A DNA stretch of 64,000 nucleotides, taken from positions 1,913,712 to 1,977,711 of the forward strand of contig OX638335.1 in NCBI GenBank assembly GCA_951812785.1. The letters run 5' to 3'. The position numbers were made by a program, and so were the translations under genes. The stretch is from an uncultured Gammaproteobacteria bacterium. Lineage in GTDB: Bacteria; Pseudomonadota; Gammaproteobacteria; UBA4575. The notes under the pieces are model-generated. The model was not told where the DNA came from and did no database searches. It saw only the letters and a program-made list of their open reading frames with translations. Positions 37,939 through 48,239 of this stretch are shown in pieces (positions within the stretch are counted from its first letter, which is position 1; every line of letters begins with the position of its first letter).

Positions 37939-39303
37939 CTAATACTTGCCGGATTGAGGGAAATCAAGGTACTTCAACTTTAATAATATTCCAGCAAAAA
38001 GCCAAAAATATACATTAATAGGGTCAATATCTATTTGCCAACCTTTTAATGAAGTTGCTGCGACGACAGTAAGAAATCCTAATAGGGCTGCAGAGCAACT
38101 TTTGACTTCCCTATTTTTTATTTTTATATGTTGGATAATTCCCTGCCCAATGACGCTTAGAAACAAACCTAGTACCAATACCAGCCCAATCAAACCTAAC
38201 TCATATATCGCCTTTGCGTAATAGTTTTCGATTACACCAAAACTCTCATAATCATAATTTTCAAAAGCATGTCTTGCGGGTCCGGTATTCATTCCGGTCC
38301 CCATTCCCCAAGGCGCATTTTGTAATGCTTCACTGATCCCTCCAATAAACAGCTCATTATAGTATCTCACGAATAATCGTATCATTAGTTCAGAAAATGT
38401 TACTAAGTTAAAATCCCCAATTAATAACACCCCTGCGAATAATACCAGAATACCCATGGTAAATATAAGCCCACGTTTAATGTTCCCTTCGAATGCGAAA
38501 ATAGTTACGACGAGCAGCGGGATGAAAATAAAATTTGCTTTTGCCCCTGATAGAAGAGATGCAACTACCGTAATACCAAATAATATTTTAGCAAGTGTCC
38601 GCCACATACGGTTTCGATCAATTTGCCAAAGAATATAGGCAGGAATTATCATAGACATCGTATATCCTGAGTATTGTAGCCAGTAGCTGAACGTTGATGG
38701 AATTCTATATAACACAGCATTAACATCGTATATTTGAAAATTTTGAGTTGCCGCTTTTGCGGCATCACCATATATTGTAGTCATTACAAGTTTATAGCCT
38801 AATATACTACTTGCGACAAACTCTCCGATTCCAATTAGGCATGGTATGAATGCTATGATAACCATCATTCTTGAAAGTAACACTAATTCGTCAATGTTGC
38901 GGATAAATGCAAACCCTATGAATAACATTGGCAAATAAAAGAGCCAAACTTTTATGCCTATAAAAGCAACTAGCCAGTTAGGAATGGAGGAGTTTAAGGA
39001 TTGAATTAAAACTAGAACAAATAGTGCGTATATGAATAAGACTATGTGTCTTGGAACATGACTGTCAGTGATAACATGTTTTTTACGCAATCCACATAAA
39101 AAGAAAGCTGCGTAAAGAGGAATTATGAAAAGAATGTCTTTAAAGATAGTCGGGAATGGGGAAGGATGCAATGCCAATGTTACAATTCCCGCAAAGGGGA
39201 TATAGCAGATAAGTAAGTAAACACCTTTTCTCCATTTATTTATAATGACCAACCATATGGTTAATATAATAATGAGAGATACTGCAAATACAAGGATTTC
39301 CAT
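37939..39303 (-). CDS. Wzy-type polymerase (unit C)
   Basis: Protein identical to 16540-17904. Confidence 0.75.
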   Translation of the reverse strand: MEILVFAVSLIIILTIWLVIINKWRKGVYLLICYIPFAGIVTLALHPSPFPTIFKDILFIIPLYAAFFLCGLRKKHVITDSHVPRHIVLFIYALFVLVLIQSLNSSIPNWLVAFIGIKVWLFYLPMLFIGFAFIRNIDELVLLSRMMVIIAFIPCLIGIGEFVASSILGYKLVMTTIYGDAAKAATQNFQIYDVNAVLYRIPSTFSYWLQYSGYTMSMIIPAYILWQIDRNRMWRTLAKILFGITVVASLLSGAKANFIFIPLLVVTIFAFEGNIKRGLIFTMGILVLFAGVLLIGDFNLVTFSELMIRLFVRYYNELFIGGISEALQNAPWGMGTGMNTGPARHAFENYDYESFGVIENYYAKAIYELGLIGLVLVLGLFLSVIGQGIIQHIKIKNREVKSCSAALLGFLTVVAATSLKGWQIDIDPINVYFWLFAGILLKLKYLDFPQSGKY

Positions 39304-39371
39304 AGGGGCAATTTTTTAATTATATCTTATTGCTGATTGCTGATTATCATCAACCTGTAGATTACCCCAAG

Positions 39372-40664
39372 TCATTGACTCTTAATCACTTTGCGGCTTG
39401 CTGTGTAAAGAGCTATTACCATAACAACATTTGTTATTAAAACACCAGACATCGCTCCATTGTAGTTAAATAAGTAAATAAGTGGATATATTAGAACCAC
39501 ACCAAAAAAAGTCATGATCACATACGACTTAAAAATTTGTCTTGTATGTTCAAGTGTCCTAAGCCATATTCGCAGCACAAGCGAGATGAATACGATGGGG
39601 TATATGAACACATACCACATTAAAATATCACTATAACTTGCGAATTCAGGTCCATAAAAAAAACTCAGCCAATAGGCAGGAGAAATTGTGATAATCAAAG
39701 AAATTAGAACTACACCAAAAAAACCTATGCTAGTGACCTTGAGTAAGTAATTCTTCATAACTTCGACACCATGCGATTGTAGCTTCTTTGCTGCATGGAT
39801 AGGCACGACATTCTCAAGTCCTTGAAAAAGAATATGCATTACTCCCATAATATTTTGTGCTGATTTCATAGCACCCACTATTGACGCACCAAGCCAGCTT
39901 CCAGCTCCAATAAGAAATATATGACCGGATAACCATTGCACAACTGCAGAACCGATCATCCAGCGAGCAAAATACCAATTTCGAAAAAAAACAGACTTTA
40001 TAATTGTTCCATCAGACACTACCTTTGGTAACGTATACATACTTAGCACAAAAGCTATGAGCGAAGTAATAGCGATCACCCACAATACCATACTACTGTT
40101 CATTGAAATATTCTTGAAGCACCATAGCAGTAATAGAAGTTGTCCTATGTAGCTAATGCCATCATTGATAAAAGCCAAATGCCCACGTTGACGTGTAAAT
40201 AAATATTTTCGAAGGAAATCTTGACTTTGAAATGCAACAGTCACCACTATTAGAGCTGGAACGATTTCTAATATTTGCAAGTGAGGAAACATAGCGCTCA
40301 TCGAAAACGAACCAAGGAAAATAAAAATAACTCCTAAGACACAGAAAGCTATCTGTTGTGTAAATACAGCACCGTAGTATTGAAGCAACTTGTCTGATGA
40401 TTGTTTCGGCCCTATCGTCATCATAGGGTTAACAATAATAGCGAGCTGTAATCCATGAAAAAACAATACAACAGCCCATACAAGTGTGAATGTACCAAAT
40501 TCTTTTAGACCCAAAAAGCGAGCAGTCATTATTCCAGTTAAAAAATTAACACCGCTCACCATAGCTTGATCTACCAGTGCCCAGTTTATATGCTTATACT
40601 TTTTTAACAGCTGGATTGTTTGTGAAGGTATACTTGCGACTTTCATACTTGCCTTTGAAGACAT
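39372..40664 (-). CDS. Wzx-type flippase (unit C)
   Basis: Protein identical to 17973-19265. Confidence 0.85.
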   Translation of the reverse strand: MSSKASMKVASIPSQTIQLLKKYKHINWALVDQAMVSGVNFLTGIMTARFLGLKEFGTFTLVWAVVLFFHGLQLAIIVNPMMTIGPKQSSDKLLQYYGAVFTQQIAFCVLGVIFIFLGSFSMSAMFPHLQILEIVPALIVVTVAFQSQDFLRKYLFTRQRGHLAFINDGISYIGQLLLLLWCFKNISMNSSMVLWVIAITSLIAFVLSMYTLPKVVSDGTIIKSVFFRNWYFARWMIGSAVVQWLSGHIFLIGAGSWLGASIVGAMKSAQNIMGVMHILFQGLENVVPIHAAKKLQSHGVEVMKNYLLKVTSIGFFGVVLISLIITISPAYWLSFFYGPEFASYSDILMWYVFIYPIVFISLVLRIWLRTLEHTRQIFKSYVIMTFFGVVLIYPLIYLFNYNGAMSGVLITNVVMVIALYTASRKVIKSQ

Positions 40665-40673
40665 TAACGCTTT

Positions 40674-41768
40674 TTATGTTGTCAGATTTTCTGACATGAT
40701 AATGAGTGAAAGTAACTTTTTATATTCTTCACTCCATATATCCTTCATGTCTTTAAAGTTCTGAATACTTTTTCGTGATGCTTTTTGAAAGTCAGCATCG
40801 TTTTTTACCCAACCAGTGATTTTCCTTACCGCTTCTTCAGTAAAATCACTTTCATTGGTAATGCTTATTTCTGCGTTTGATAGAAATATTTCAGGGATGC
40901 ATCCTCTATCAATTGATATCACTGGTACACCTTGAGCCAAGGCCTCATAAATAGTTAATGGCTCGGCTTCGTGGACATATTTTGTTGGGAAAAGCAAGGT
41001 GTCAATTTCATTAAAAAACTGTGTTTTTTCTTTATCATATTTTGAACCAACATAATGCACCATTGGCAGATTTGAGATTCTGTCCATTACCCTATCTTTC
41101 ACTTTTTCATCTTGAAACGGCCCAGCAATGTAACCTCTTACTTGAACGTTTTGAGCAATTAAGGCTTCCATTACATCAAGGTAATAAAATATTCCTTTCT
41201 CTTCACTTATATTAGAGAGGTAACCAATAGTTTCCAATTTGGATTTACTTATAATTGATTGGCCTTCGAATTCCAAAAGAGCAGCGTTTGAAAGAACATA
41301 AATATTTTGCGCAGCAGGATATGTTGTTTTTAACAAACACTCCATTTTGTTACATAGGACAATATGTTTAGCCGATTTTCCACCCGCAACAGTAAGCAAT
41401 TTAGTAATGAGGCTGGGCTTATTTAGATACGCAAAGCTGTGGTGGTGCAAAAAAATTTCTTTGCCTAAAAATCTTGATAATAAGATAAAAAGTATTTCAT
41501 ATATTTGTCCAAGCCCTCCTGAAAGCCCTATATACATAGTAGACCAAGATGAGCGTGATTGCATTGAGAGCATAACACCCTTAAACACCTTTTTTACTCG
41601 TAGAATACGATTGAAGATATTACCGGAAAAAGCTTCAGGGGATAGGTCAACTAAAATAACATTATCTGTCATCAAAGCTAAGCTTTTGGCCATATGAGCA
41701 TTAACCATTGCCATACCATGCACCGGGGGTGGTTGGGCTCCTACTACACAAACTCCGTCCTTATGCAT
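40674..41768 (-). CDS. GT4-family glycosyltransferase (unit C)
   Basis: Protein identical to 19275-20369. Confidence 0.85.
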   Translation of the reverse strand: MHKDGVCVVGAQPPPVHGMAMVNAHMAKSLALMTDNVILVDLSPEAFSGNIFNRILRVKKVFKGVMLSMQSRSSWSTMYIGLSGGLGQIYEILFILLSRFLGKEIFLHHHSFAYLNKPSLITKLLTVAGGKSAKHIVLCNKMECLLKTTYPAAQNIYVLSNAALLEFEGQSIISKSKLETIGYLSNISEEKGIFYYLDVMEALIAQNVQVRGYIAGPFQDEKVKDRVMDRISNLPMVHYVGSKYDKEKTQFFNEIDTLLFPTKYVHEAEPLTIYEALAQGVPVISIDRGCIPEIFLSNAEISITNESDFTEEAVRKITGWVKNDADFQKASRKSIQNFKDMKDIWSEEYKKLLSLIIMSENLTT

Positions 41769-42151
41769 GTTTTTGCTAGCACTCTATAAATTGGATATAA
41801 TAATGCAAAGTTTACACAAATTAGTGGTAGATGTTTGCTTATAAGTTTATGTGTTGAATAAAAGGTCAGGGTTTCAACAGTTGGCATGGATTAATTAATA
41901 CAGATAAGGGAGACGCAGCGCGCCTTTAATGAGCACTTTGTCATTGTTATAAAGTTATCGCATAACTTATTGGGTCAAAAAGGAAAATCAAGCCATAGCT
42001 TATTACAAGACCGCCCCCTTCTCTTAATGAATACTAATAATTAACGATTAAATATGAGTTCAAAAACCTCACAAAAGCGCATCATCAAGGTTGTACATTT
42101 TTCACCGCACACCACACAATAAACATCTCTTTTTAGTCAGATAGCTCTGTT
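41769..42151. other. 383-bp divergent intergenic region (unit C)
   Basis: Copy of 20370-20752, including the dyad at 41952-41968. Confidence 0.5.
41952..41968. promoter_or_regulatory. Dyad AAGTTAT-CGC-ATAACTT (unit C)
   Basis: Copy of 20553-20569. Confidence 0.4.
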
Positions 42152-42892
42152 ATGAAGGTTGAAGAGACAACAACAATATTAGGTGTTAGTTTTTTGACTT
42201 CTGGATATTATGCTGCATTAGCAAAGCTAAGAGCAGGGGCTTTAATGGTTGTACCAGCTGCACCTGCTTTAGCTACTATAAACGAAGACCTTAATTATTA
42301 TGAAGCATTAAAAGGTAGCGATTTTGCTATACCCGATAGTGGGTTTATGGTGCTCATACTAAGAGTTTTCTATGGAATGAGCCTAGATAAATTATCAGGT
42401 TTGAAGTTCCTTAGGTCTTTTCTAAAAGAAGATGAGCTCAGAAAAAAAAATTTACTTTTCTTAATAAATCCTAGTGAAACTGATAACACTATTAACCATA
42501 ACTATTTATGCGGGTTAGGAATAAAAATTACCGCCCAAGATCATTACGTAGCACCTATATATTCAAAAGAAGATATTATCGATAAAGAACTAGTCCGCAT
42601 ATTGGAAGTCAGGAGACCAAAATATATTCTGATCAATATAGGAGGAGGCGTGCAGGAAAGACTCGGGTATTATTTAAAAATTGCACTTTCATATAAACCA
42701 GGTATTATATGTACTGGAGCCGCAGTGTCATTTTTAACTGGCAATCAAGCATCAATACCTAGGTGGGCTGATGATTATTATTTTGGTTGGCTCTTTCGAT
42801 GTATAGATAATCCCAAATTGTATGTGCCCCGATATATATCGGGGCTTAAATTAACTTATGTTATGTTTAACTTCAGGAAATTAACAAAATGA
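42152..42892 (+). CDS. WecG/TagA/CpsF-family glycosyltransferase (unit C)
   Basis: Protein identical to 20753-21493; ATGA overlap with the next gene. Confidence 0.8.
   Translation: MKVEETTTILGVSFLTSGYYAALAKLRAGALMVVPAAPALATINEDLNYYEALKGSDFAIPDSGFMVLILRVFYGMSLDKLSGLKFLRSFLKEDELRKKNLLFLINPSETDNTINHNYLCGLGIKITAQDHYVAPIYSKEDIIDKELVRILEVRRPKYILINIGGGVQERLGYYLKIALSYKPGIICTGAAVSFLTGNQASIPRWADDYYFGWLFRCIDNPKLYVPRYISGLKLTYVMFNFRKLTK
42826..42845. repeat. 20-bp perfect palindrome in the WecG-type gene (unit C)
   Basis: Same as 28-47. Confidence 0.7.
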
Positions 42893-43851
42893 AGAGTATA
42901 TTGGTATGTGGTGCCGGTGGTTTTATTGGTAGCCACCTAGTTAAGAGACTAAAAGCTGAGGGGCACTGGGTAAGAGGCGTCGATTTAAAATACCCTGAAT
43001 TTTGGGAAACTGTAGCTGACGATTTTGTAATAGGTGATTTACGTGAACAGTCTATCTGCCGATCTATATTAGATAGAAGGTTTGATGAAGTCTATCAATT
43101 AGCTGCGGAAATGGGTGGAGCTGGATATGTTTTTACTGGAGAGAATGATGCAGATATTATGCATAGTTCTGCGTTAATTAATCTAAATGTTTTGCAAGCC
43201 TGCCGAAAAAGGAACACTAAAAAAATATTTTATTCCTCTTCTGCATGCATGTATCCAGAACATAATCAATTAGAGCCGGATAACCCCAATTGCGCAGAAG
43301 ATTCCGCCTACCCCGCTGCACCGGATAGCGAATACGGTTGGGAAAAGCTTTTCAGCGAAAGGCTTTATCTTGCATTTTATCGAGATTTTGGAATGGACGT
43401 TCGTATTGCCCGCTTTCATAATATCTTTGGTCCTTACGGTACCTGGGATGGAGGTAGAGAAAAAGCACCTGCTGCTATATGTCGTAAGGTGGCAATGGCC
43501 AATGATGGTGATGAGATTGAAATTTGGGGTGATGGAAAACAAACACGTTCTTTTCTCTATGTAGATGAATGCATCGACGGAGTTCTGAAATTAATGGAGT
43601 CTGATTTCATGGAACCTGTGAATATAGGTTCTGATGAAATGGTGTCAATTAATCAGTTAGCAGAAATTGCTATGGCTATAGCAGGTAAGAAATTACGCTT
43701 AGAACATATCGATGGCCCTTTAGGAGTAAGAGGTAGGAACTCTGATAATCGGCTGATTGAGCAGAAGCTTGGTTGGAAACCGACGCAACCATTGCGAGAT
43801 GGTGTCCAGAAAACGTATCAATGGATTAATGAGCAAGTTAAGACGAATTAG
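42889..43851 (+). CDS. GDP-mannose 3,5-epimerase-like epimerase (unit C)
   Basis: Protein identical to 21490-22452. Confidence 0.85.
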   Translation: MKSILVCGAGGFIGSHLVKRLKAEGHWVRGVDLKYPEFWETVADDFVIGDLREQSICRSILDRRFDEVYQLAAEMGGAGYVFTGENDADIMHSSALINLNVLQACRKRNTKKIFYSSSACMYPEHNQLEPDNPNCAEDSAYPAAPDSEYGWEKLFSERLYLAFYRDFGMDVRIARFHNIFGPYGTWDGGREKAPAAICRKVAMANDGDEIEIWGDGKQTRSFLYVDECIDGVLKLMESDFMEPVNIGSDEMVSINQLAEIAMAIAGKKLRLEHIDGPLGVRGRNSDNRLIEQKLGWKPTQPLRDGVQKTYQWINEQVKTN

Positions 43852-43887
43852 GCATTAGAAGAAAAAACTAGAAGCAGTGTCATAAAC

Positions 43888-44574
43888 TTACTTCTTCTTA
43901 TATTGTTTACAATATTCGGCAATCTTCTCTTTATCTTTATTAATCAAACAGACGGTATCTAGTACACCATGTCTATCCACTAGTGATAATGCTGCTTTGG
44001 GTTGTTTCTCCAGCGCATGGGAAATTGTCTTCATTACAAATGAACGGTCTGAATAGGATAACCTGGGCCAGGTGATCAGACCAATATCTATCACCATTTT
44101 TTGTATTCCAGGCTCCCACGGCCCCAGTGTTTCTGCGATATGAAGCGCTTGAATAAATTCTTCATCAATTTGGCCTAAGCGAAATTTTACGGTCATGACA
44201 TTGCTCCAGGCATAGGGCCACGATGGCCGTAAAGATACTGATTTGATGTAATGGTTTAATGCTTGCTTGCGGAAATTTTCCGCCTCAGAATCTCCTTGTG
44301 GGAGTTTTGAAAAACGGCCTTCTATTGCAATAGCGTAGTGTTCATGAATTTTGGGATGATACGGATCCAACTCAAGGGCTTTCGATAAATCAGCTCGTAG
44401 ACGATCCCAATCTGTATTGTTAAGTTCACGCTCACCTATTGTCCAACTTCTCAGTTCACTCTTTGCTGGGCTGTAATACATATCAGCAAGCCCCCAGCTT
44501 GCCGATATGTAAATCATGCAAAGTAATAGCAGGATACAAAAGAGTACACTTATGCGAACAATAGTGTCATTCAT
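43888..44574 (-). CDS. VpsP-like TPR membrane protein (unit C)
   Basis: Protein identical to 22489-23175. Confidence 0.65.
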   Translation of the reverse strand: MNDTIVRISVLFCILLLLCMIYISASWGLADMYYSPAKSELRSWTIGERELNNTDWDRLRADLSKALELDPYHPKIHEHYAIAIEGRFSKLPQGDSEAENFRKQALNHYIKSVSLRPSWPYAWSNVMTVKFRLGQIDEEFIQALHIAETLGPWEPGIQKMVIDIGLITWPRLSYSDRSFVMKTISHALEKQPKAALSLVDRHGVLDTVCLINKDKEKIAEYCKQYKKK

Positions 44575-45305
44575 CAGTTAGATTGAAAGTGGGTCTGTGA
44601 GATAGTTTCCGGGGTATCAAATACCATCTTATTTGCTGCGGCTTCTCCAATAATCTTTTCCGCTGCTCGTCTCGCAGGTTCTAACTCTGGGCACCGAGCA
44701 TGCAAGTTATGTGCATCACTTGCTATCACACTACCCCATCCACGCCGTACTATTTCTTCTGCACATTCTTTGAAGGTATTATTAAATACACCAGTTAACG
44801 AACCACCGGTAATCTGCAATAAACAACCAAGTTTTATAAGCGAAGACACTTTATCAATATCTTTAGATAAACTGCGGTTGCGCTCTGGATGAGCAATAAG
44901 CACCCTAACCCCCCTACTCAATAGCCATTTAATGAGTTCTTCATGGCCTGGAGGAATATGAGTATGCGGAAATTCCAGCAGTAGAACTCGCTCACCTTCG
45001 TAGCTACCTAAATAAGGTACTGCATCGTTATGCACCATCTCGAGGATTACATAATCAAACCTTATTTCTGCAGCGTAACTAATATCAATATTAATATTGT
45101 TCCGATCTAGCTCTGTACGAACTTTCTTAAATGCTGCTTGAATCGATTCTCGAGTATTATTATATCTGCCAGGTATAATATGGGGGGTAGCAACAATTTT
45201 TTTTATTCCCGACTTCATCGCATGGCAAATCATCGCCATTGAGTCTTCTATTGTTTTCGCGCCATCATCAATACCAGGCAAAAGATGGCAATGTATATCA
45301 ATCAT
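44574..45305 (-). CDS. CpsB/YwqE-type PHP tyrosine-protein phosphatase (unit C)
   Basis: Protein identical to 23175-23906; alternative start at 45323. Confidence 0.85.
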   Translation of the reverse strand: MIDIHCHLLPGIDDGAKTIEDSMAMICHAMKSGIKKIVATPHIIPGRYNNTRESIQAAFKKVRTELDRNNINIDISYAAEIRFDYVILEMVHNDAVPYLGSYEGERVLLLEFPHTHIPPGHEELIKWLLSRGVRVLIAHPERNRSLSKDIDKVSSLIKLGCLLQITGGSLTGVFNNTFKECAEEIVRRGWGSVIASDAHNLHARCPELEPARRAAEKIIGEAAANKMVFDTPETISQTHFQSN

Positions 45306-45326
45306 GGCGCCATCCTCAACCATGGC

Positions 45327-47537
45327 TTACGCTTTTTCGTAGCTGTAATAACCACCATAATATTGATCGTAACGGCCTGGTTTCTTGGACATATCGACCT
45401 GATTTAAAATGACGCCAACAATCGGGGCATTGACCTTTTTCAAGCGTTTAATACCCTCTTGAACTAGCGGGTAAGGCGTTTCATCCGCTTTAATTAAATA
45501 AATCACCTGATTAACCAATTGACTTAAAACTAATGCATCGCTCACAGCAACAGTAGCTGCTGAATCAATCACAATATGGTCGTATTTCTCTTTTAACTGC
45601 TCTAGTTCTGACTTGAAACGCTTAGAAGATAACATCTCTAGCGGATTCGGAGGAGTGCCTTCTGCCGGAATTACATCTATATTTTCTTTTTCAAAACTAT
45701 GTGTGACTTGATCAATGGTGTAGGTCCCTGCTAAAAAGTGGACAAGACTAATATCTTGCGAGTCAAGCCTGAATACTTTACCAATTGAAGATCTCCTAAG
45801 ATCGCAATCAATAAGAAGTACCTTTCCCATTTGGCCAAGCGATAACGCAAGATTCGCTGCCATTGTACTTTTACCTTCGCCGGGAACTGAAGACGTGACC
45901 ATTATCACCTTTTGCTTCTCGTCCAGATTTGAAAGTAATACACCTGAGCGAATAGTCCTGATACTTTCTGCAAAAGGAATTTGACCATTATCCGCGTAAT
46001 AACATAACGCCCCCACACTCTTGTTTAACAATGTTGTTAATTTAGGTGACACTCCTAAAACTGATAGATGTAATCGCTGCTCTACATCTTGTATATCCTT
46101 CACTGTGTTGTCCAAGACTTCGATTAAAAAGGCAAGCACTGTTCCTATAATCAGACTCAAAAGAAATGTAATTAGCAGAATCAAAGTCTTTTTAGGCTTA
46201 ATAGGCCGTGATGGCAAAATTGCAGGATCAACAACGCGAGCATGAGCAGACTGCATATCACCAACTGCGCTGGTTTCTTTATAACGGCCTAAAAATGTTT
46301 CATAAATCTCTTGGTTTGCTTGAACACTACGCTCCAGAGCAATTAGTTCGCTTTCCTTTCTATTGATGTCACTCATATCGCGTTTGGTATGGTTCATTGA
46401 AGCGGACAAATGACTCTCTTTTGCACGAGCCACTTCATATTCTTTTTTCACCGACTCAACCACATTAAGAATTTGTGCTCTTACGTTTTTTTCCGCCGCC
46501 TCAAGTTCATCTATCGCCGCGATCATCTTCGGATGTTTTGGCCCATAGCGTTTCTTTAATTCAGCTACTTTACGTTGAGCTTCCGATTTTGTTTTCTTTA
46601 CATTTTGTAAGCCAACATCCTTTAAAACTGCAGGGATTGTTTCATAGGCTTCAATAGATTTACCCTTCAATGCGACAATCTGGCGATACGCTGTTTCAGC
46701 TACATTCCGATTACGACGCGCTTCAATCAGTTCTCCTGTTAACTCATCCAGCTTTCTTGCTGTCAAACTGTCAACACCTCTAACGTCAATCAGTTTTTCT
46801 TTGTCCCGAAATACCTGTAAGGCTTTTTCCGACCTTTCCAGATTTTGTTTCAGTTCGTCTAATTGTTCTGTTAATGATCCAGTCGCTTCATGGGTTAGCA
46901 GTAATCTTCCTTCCAGCTCGTTCTTGATATATATATCCGCTAATGTGTTAGGAACATCTGCACTCAATTTGGGGTCAGTTGACTCAAAAGAAATATTGAT
47001 TAACAAGCTATTACGAACTGGAGCTATCTTTAAATGACTTTTGAACCCCTCAAAAAGGTGATTGCGAATAGCACGATCTGTTTTAACCTCGTCTTCTTGA
47101 AGCGAATTAACAGGTAGCCAGGATCCTATTGCCGATAACGCCCTTAATATTAAACCTGGAGTTTGCAGATCGGGATCATATTCTGGGTGCTGTAGAATTT
47201 CTAGTTTATCAATAACCTTTTCTGATAAATTACGTGATTGAAGTATTCTATTTTGTGTTTCAAGATACTCGTCCTGCGCACCAGGAAGACCATAAACCTC
47301 TTCAATAGAAGAGATGATATTTTTTTCTTCAGATTCAATTAGGATTGTTGCTGTCGATTCATAAATGGGATCTACAGAAAAAACAACAAGCATGGTTAGC
47401 AGCGTCGTTACAACTGCCAGGCCTATTATTAGCCATCTATGAATAAACAGAATTCGTAGATATTCTTTAAGATCAATTTCATCATTTTCGTAATGATTAG
47501 GTTCAGGAGAAACATGAGCAGAATGTGGATCGTTCAT
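45327..47537 (-). CDS. Wzc-type co-polymerase/tyrosine kinase, Ala661 variant (unit C)
   Basis: As 23928-26138 but with Ala661 (base 45557 is c on the plus strand), the same variant as unit A. Pro to Ala at the end of Walker B could alter ATP handling; whether kinase activity is lost cannot be judged from sequence. Confidence 0.9.
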   Translation of the reverse strand: MNDPHSAHVSPEPNHYENDEIDLKEYLRILFIHRWLIIGLAVVTTLLTMLVVFSVDPIYESTATILIESEEKNIISSIEEVYGLPGAQDEYLETQNRILQSRNLSEKVIDKLEILQHPEYDPDLQTPGLILRALSAIGSWLPVNSLQEDEVKTDRAIRNHLFEGFKSHLKIAPVRNSLLINISFESTDPKLSADVPNTLADIYIKNELEGRLLLTHEATGSLTEQLDELKQNLERSEKALQVFRDKEKLIDVRGVDSLTARKLDELTGELIEARRNRNVAETAYRQIVALKGKSIEAYETIPAVLKDVGLQNVKKTKSEAQRKVAELKKRYGPKHPKMIAAIDELEAAEKNVRAQILNVVESVKKEYEVARAKESHLSASMNHTKRDMSDINRKESELIALERSVQANQEIYETFLGRYKETSAVGDMQSAHARVVDPAILPSRPIKPKKTLILLITFLLSLIIGTVLAFLIEVLDNTVKDIQDVEQRLHLSVLGVSPKLTTLLNKSVGALCYYADNGQIPFAESIRTIRSGVLLSNLDEKQKVIMVTSSVPGEGKSTMAANLALSLGQMGKVLLIDCDLRRSSIGKVFRLDSQDISLVHFLAGTYTIDQVTHSFEKENIDVIPAEGTPPNPLEMLSSKRFKSELEQLKEKYDHIVIDSAATVAVSDALVLSQLVNQVIYLIKADETPYPLVQEGIKRLKKVNAPIVGVILNQVDMSKKPGRYDQYYGGYYSYEKA

Positions 47538-47558
47538 AGATAAATTTCATGTATAAGC

Positions 47559-48119
47559 TTAAAAGAAGCTTTCTTCAATAGTGATAATATCGCCTGGTCT
47601 AATATACTTATCAAGCTTGACTGGCTTTGATTCTCCATTAGGGTCATCATCGCGAATAATATTAATTTTCTCTTTAGATGCTCTCTCCTTAAAACCACCA
47701 GCAATTGAGATGGCCTTACGCACAGTGATCCCCGGCTGAAATGGAAACCCTCCGGGAGCTTCAACTTCTCCATTTACATAAAAATTGCGGTATTCAAGAA
47801 TATCAACCGATACTTTAGGGTTAATTAAATAGCCATCCTTTAATTGTGATGTAATTATTTTCTCCAGATAATCTGGGGTTACGTCCGTTACTCTTAATTC
47901 CCCAAGAAAAGGGTATGAGATAGTCCCACGGTCGCTAACACGAGATTCTAGATAGAGGTCTTCTTCCCCATAGACCTGGATGCGTACCACATCTCCTGTA
48001 CCCAAAACATAATCCGGTACCCCATTTGCTGTTTCTGCATGCAGTTGTTCCGATGGTAGAAAAAGCAAAAACACGATGGCATAAAACAAAATGCGGCTGT
48101 TGTTAATTGATTGCGACAT
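47559..48119 (-). CDS. Short Wza-like polysaccharide export protein (unit C)
   Basis: Protein identical to 26160-26720. Confidence 0.85.
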   Translation of the reverse strand: MSQSINNSRILFYAIVFLLFLPSEQLHAETANGVPDYVLGTGDVVRIQVYGEEDLYLESRVSDRGTISYPFLGELRVTDVTPDYLEKIITSQLKDGYLINPKVSVDILEYRNFYVNGEVEAPGGFPFQPGITVRKAISIAGGFKERASKEKINIIRDDDPNGESKPVKLDKYIRPGDIITIEESFF

Positions 48120-48154
48120 ACTGCATAAGTTGGTATGAAAACTGTTGTATCTTA

Positions 48155-48198
48155 ATACAAAAAGCTAATTTCTATAGAAAGAAATTAGCTTTTTGTAT
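48155..48198. terminator. Hairpin between beta-barrel and Wza-like genes (unit C)
   Basis: Same 18-bp stem as 5357-5400. Confidence 0.75.
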
Positions 48199-48239
48199 GT
48201 GGGGTTTTGAAGACAGACAAAGCTCCAAAAAAATCCTGC